This document shows positions 4,610-6,315 of a DNA stretch of 6,315 nt, one piece after another. Within the stretch, counting starts at the first letter, position 1. Every line of letters starts with the position of its first letter. The stretch is from positions 1-6,315 of the forward strand of contig JAJBTD010000116.1 of assembly GCA_020861055.1 (NCBI GenBank). Reading direction: 5' to 3'. Origin of the DNA: Clostridiales bacterium. GTDB taxonomy: Bacteria; Bacillota; Clostridia; Oscillospirales; Oscillospiraceae. Below the pieces are notes generated by a model. That model had not been told where the DNA came from. It was given only the letters and a program-made list of their open reading frames with translations, and ran no database searches. The position numbers and the translations under genes are program-made.

Positions 4610-5823
4610 CTGTGACTGTTACGCCGGGACCCCTTCGGGGGCGGGTGACGCCCCCCGCCTCCAAGAGCCAGAGCCACCGACTCATCATCGCCGCCGCTCT
4701 GGCGGAGGGGAAAAGCCGCCTGGACAACCTCTCCATGAGCCAGGACATCGCCGCCACCCTGGGCTGTATGGGGGCCCTGGGGGCCTTGTGGGATGGGGAG
4801 ACGGTCACGGGAATCGGCCCAGCGAGGGGGAGACGGGAACCGCTTCCCCTGCTGGACTGCGGAGAGTCCGGCTCCACCCTGCGCTTTCTAATCCCCGTGG
4901 CCCTGGCGGTGGCCGGGGGCGGAGTGTTCACCGGCAGAGGCCGGCTTCTGGCCCGCCCCATGGAGCCGTATCAGCGGCTGCTTGCGGAAAAGAACATCGT
5001 TTACCGGGCAGAACCGGATTCCATCACGGTGGAGGGGACGCTGGAGCCGGGGGAGTACGCCCTCCCCGGAGACGTCTCCAGTCAGTTTATCACCGGGCTG
5101 CTCTTTGCCCTCCCCCTGCTGGACGGGGACTCGGAGCTGCATCTGACCACCCCTCTGGAGTCCGCCGCCTATGTGGACATGACGGTGGACGCATTGAACC
5201 GGTTCGGCGTGGGCATTGACCGGACGGAAAACGGCTGGCACATCCCCGGAGGACAGCGGCCTGTGGGCCGCGACCTGACGGTGGAGGGGGACTGGTCCCA
5301 GGCGGGCTTTTTCTATGCAGCCCGGGGGCTGGGCAATCCAGTGGAGACCTGCGGCATGAACGATGCCTCTGTCCAGGGGGACCGGGTCATCCGGGACTAC
5401 GCCGCCCAGCTGGACGGGCGGGGGACGGTGACGCTGGACGTGAGCCAGTGTCCCGACCTGGCCCCGGCCCTGGCGGTCCACGCCGCCCTCCGGGCGGGGG
5501 AGACCACCCATTTGGTGAACGCCGCCCGGCTGCGGATGAAGGAGAGCGACCGCATCGAGACGGTGACCTCCGAGCTGAACCGGCTGGGAGCGCACATCGA
5601 GGCGTACCCCGACGCCATGACGATTCACGGCGTCTCCGCCCTCCGGGGCGGGGAGACGGACAGCCACAACGACCACCGCATTGCCATGATGCTGGCCGTC
5701 GCCGCCACCCGGGCCGACGGACCGGTGATTATCCGGGACGCCGGGAGCGTGGCGAAATCCTATCCCCGGTTCTGGGAGGACTACGAACAGCTGGGGGGAC
5801 GCATCACCCGGCAGGAGGAATGA
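4606..5823 (+). CDS. aroA: 3-phosphoshikimate 1-carboxyvinyltransferase (EPSP synthase)
   Basis: Transfers the enolpyruvyl group of PEP to shikimate 3-phosphate, the sixth step of the pathway. The 405 residues cover both lobes. Motifs: PPASKSQSHR (16-25, with K20 and R25 for substrate binding; most family members have PGSKS), CGESGSTLRFL (85-95), D284 in PDLAPALA as the likely catalytic acid, RLRMKESDRIE (308-318), HNDHRIAMM (354-362) and the C-terminal VAKSYPRFW (382-390). The ATG at 4606 shares the ATGA overlap with the aroB stop codon. An AAGGAG lies 14 bases upstream, rather far, so translational coupling to aroB is likely. A longer GTG start at 4561 would add 15 residues not typical of the family and was rejected. 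AroD, AroE and AroK are not encoded here. Confidence 0.95.
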   Translation: MTVTVTPGPLRGRVTPPASKSQSHRLIIAAALAEGKSRLDNLSMSQDIAATLGCMGALGALWDGETVTGIGPARGRREPLPLLDCGESGSTLRFLIPVALAVAGGGVFTGRGRLLARPMEPYQRLLAEKNIVYRAEPDSITVEGTLEPGEYALPGDVSSQFITGLLFALPLLDGDSELHLTTPLESAAYVDMTVDALNRFGVGIDRTENGWHIPGGQRPVGRDLTVEGDWSQAGFFYAARGLGNPVETCGMNDASVQGDRVIRDYAAQLDGRGTVTLDVSQCPDLAPALAVHAALRAGETTHLVNAARLRMKESDRIETVTSELNRLGAHIEAYPDAMTIHGVSALRGGETDSHNDHRIAMMLAVAATRADGPVIIRDAGSVAKSYPRFWEDYEQLGGRITRQEE

Positions 5824-5826
5824 CAG

Positions 5827-6315
5827 ATGAAGCACATGATTTTTGGAGAGTCCCACGGCCCCGCCATCGGCGTGGTGCTGGAGGGGGTCCCCGCCGGGGT
5901 GGAGCTGGACCTGGAGCAGATCGCCTTTGAGCTGTCCCGCCGCGCCCCGGGGCAGGACGCCCTCTCCACCCAGCGCAGGGAGGCGGACGTGCCGGAGATC
6001 CTCTCCGGCGTGTTCCAGGGCAACACCACGGGTAGCCCCCTGGCCGCCATCATCCGCAACACGGACACCCGGAGCGGGGACTACGAAAAGACGAAAAACC
6101 TGCCCCGGCCCGGTCACGCCGACTACACCGGCTTTCTCCGGTATCAGGGCTATAACGACTACCGGGGCGGCGGACACTTCTCCGGCCGTCTCACCGCCCC
6201 TCTGGTGTTCGCCGGGGCGGTGGCCAAGCAGATTTTGGCAGGGGAGGGGGTCTCCGTGGGGGCCCATATCCGTTCCATAGGGTCGGTGGAGGATACGCCC
6301 TTCCAAAACGATGAG
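5827..6315 (+). CDS. aroC: Chorismate synthase (5' part; continues past right edge)
   Basis: Makes chorismate from EPSP, using reduced FMN; last common step before Phe, Tyr and Trp. The 163 visible residues cover roughly the first half of the enzyme. Signatures: GESHG (7-11, His10), RRAPGQ and the following STQRREAD segment (38-54), NTDTRSGDY (78-86), RPGHADY (94-100, His97) and RGGGHFSGRLT (113-123). AGGAGG ends 8 bases before the ATG at 5827, and only 3 bases separate it from the aroA stop codon, so it belongs to the same operon. The N-terminus is unusually short: MKHMIF precedes GESHG, whereas most relatives have about 10-12 residues including a conserved glycine. No upstream in-frame start with a good ribosome binding site is visible. 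Confidence 0.95.
   Translation, partial: MKHMIFGESHGPAIGVVLEGVPAGVELDLEQIAFELSRRAPGQDALSTQRREADVPEILSGVFQGNTTGSPLAAIIRNTDTRSGDYEKTKNLPRPGHADYTGFLRYQGYNDYRGGGHFSGRLTAPLVFAGAVAKQILAGEGVSVGAHIRSIGSVEDTPFQNDE

Noticed and set aside
4888..6306. Long minus-strand open frame (about 470 codons) opposite aroA and aroC
   Set aside because: It spans two well-supported genes and the gap between them, and has low-complexity composition and no domain signal; it is a shadow frame.

Overview
The window looks like chromosomal DNA from a GC-rich member of the Clostridia, possibly an Oscillospiraceae-type gut bacterium. The evidence is strong AGGAGG-type ribosome binding sites, sigma-70-like promoters (TATAAT/TATCAT with 16-17 bp spacers), GC-rich third codon positions, and a Thermotoga/Bacillus-type (Ibeta) DAHP synthase heading a compact aro operon. 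The taxonomic placement is inference from style and gene order, not from a marker gene.

Left part (1-1091), transcribed leftward. A phosphoribosyltransferase-like gene (376-1032) has its own clear promoter (1063-1091) and is followed by a hairpin terminator (318-350). Downstream, the first 74 codons of a response regulator (1-223) run off the left edge. The phosphoribosyltransferase lacks the acidic pair usual in the PRPP-binding motif and ends in a CPYC-containing tail.

Middle part (1092-2244), transcribed rightward. A near-consensus promoter (TTGACA-17-TATCAT, 1220-1248) opens a roughly 300-base stretch with no convincing gene. This stretch is visibly less GC-rich than its flanks. It contains a series of small hairpins, a 13-base repeat and a long terminator-like hairpin (1509-1554). 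It is either a stand-alone structured RNA or a long regulatory leader of the next gene, a single-domain small alarmone (ppGpp) hydrolase (1609-2244) with all expected HD-domain residues.

Right part (2218-6315), the aromatic amino acid operon. A promoter overlapping the end of the hydrolase gene drives a leader that encodes a 36-residue peptide (2275-2385). Eight of 16 consecutive residues of this peptide are Phe, Tyr or Trp. A perfect 11-bp terminator (2439-2476) follows, and then come aroF (DAHP synthase), aroB (3-dehydroquinate synthase), aroA (EPSP synthase) and aroC (chorismate synthase, cut by the right edge). The sequence around the peptide's stop codon is partly complementary to the terminator's 5' arm. 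The layout is therefore that of ribosome-mediated transcription attenuation: when charged aromatic tRNAs are scarce, ribosomes stall in the leader and the terminator is not formed. This is the clearest regulatory system in the window. AroF also carries an N-terminal ferredoxin-like domain of the kind that senses Tyr/Phe in related enzymes, so the pathway probably has both transcriptional and allosteric feedback. The shikimate-pathway steps AroD, AroE and AroK are not in this window and may lie beyond the right edge or elsewhere.
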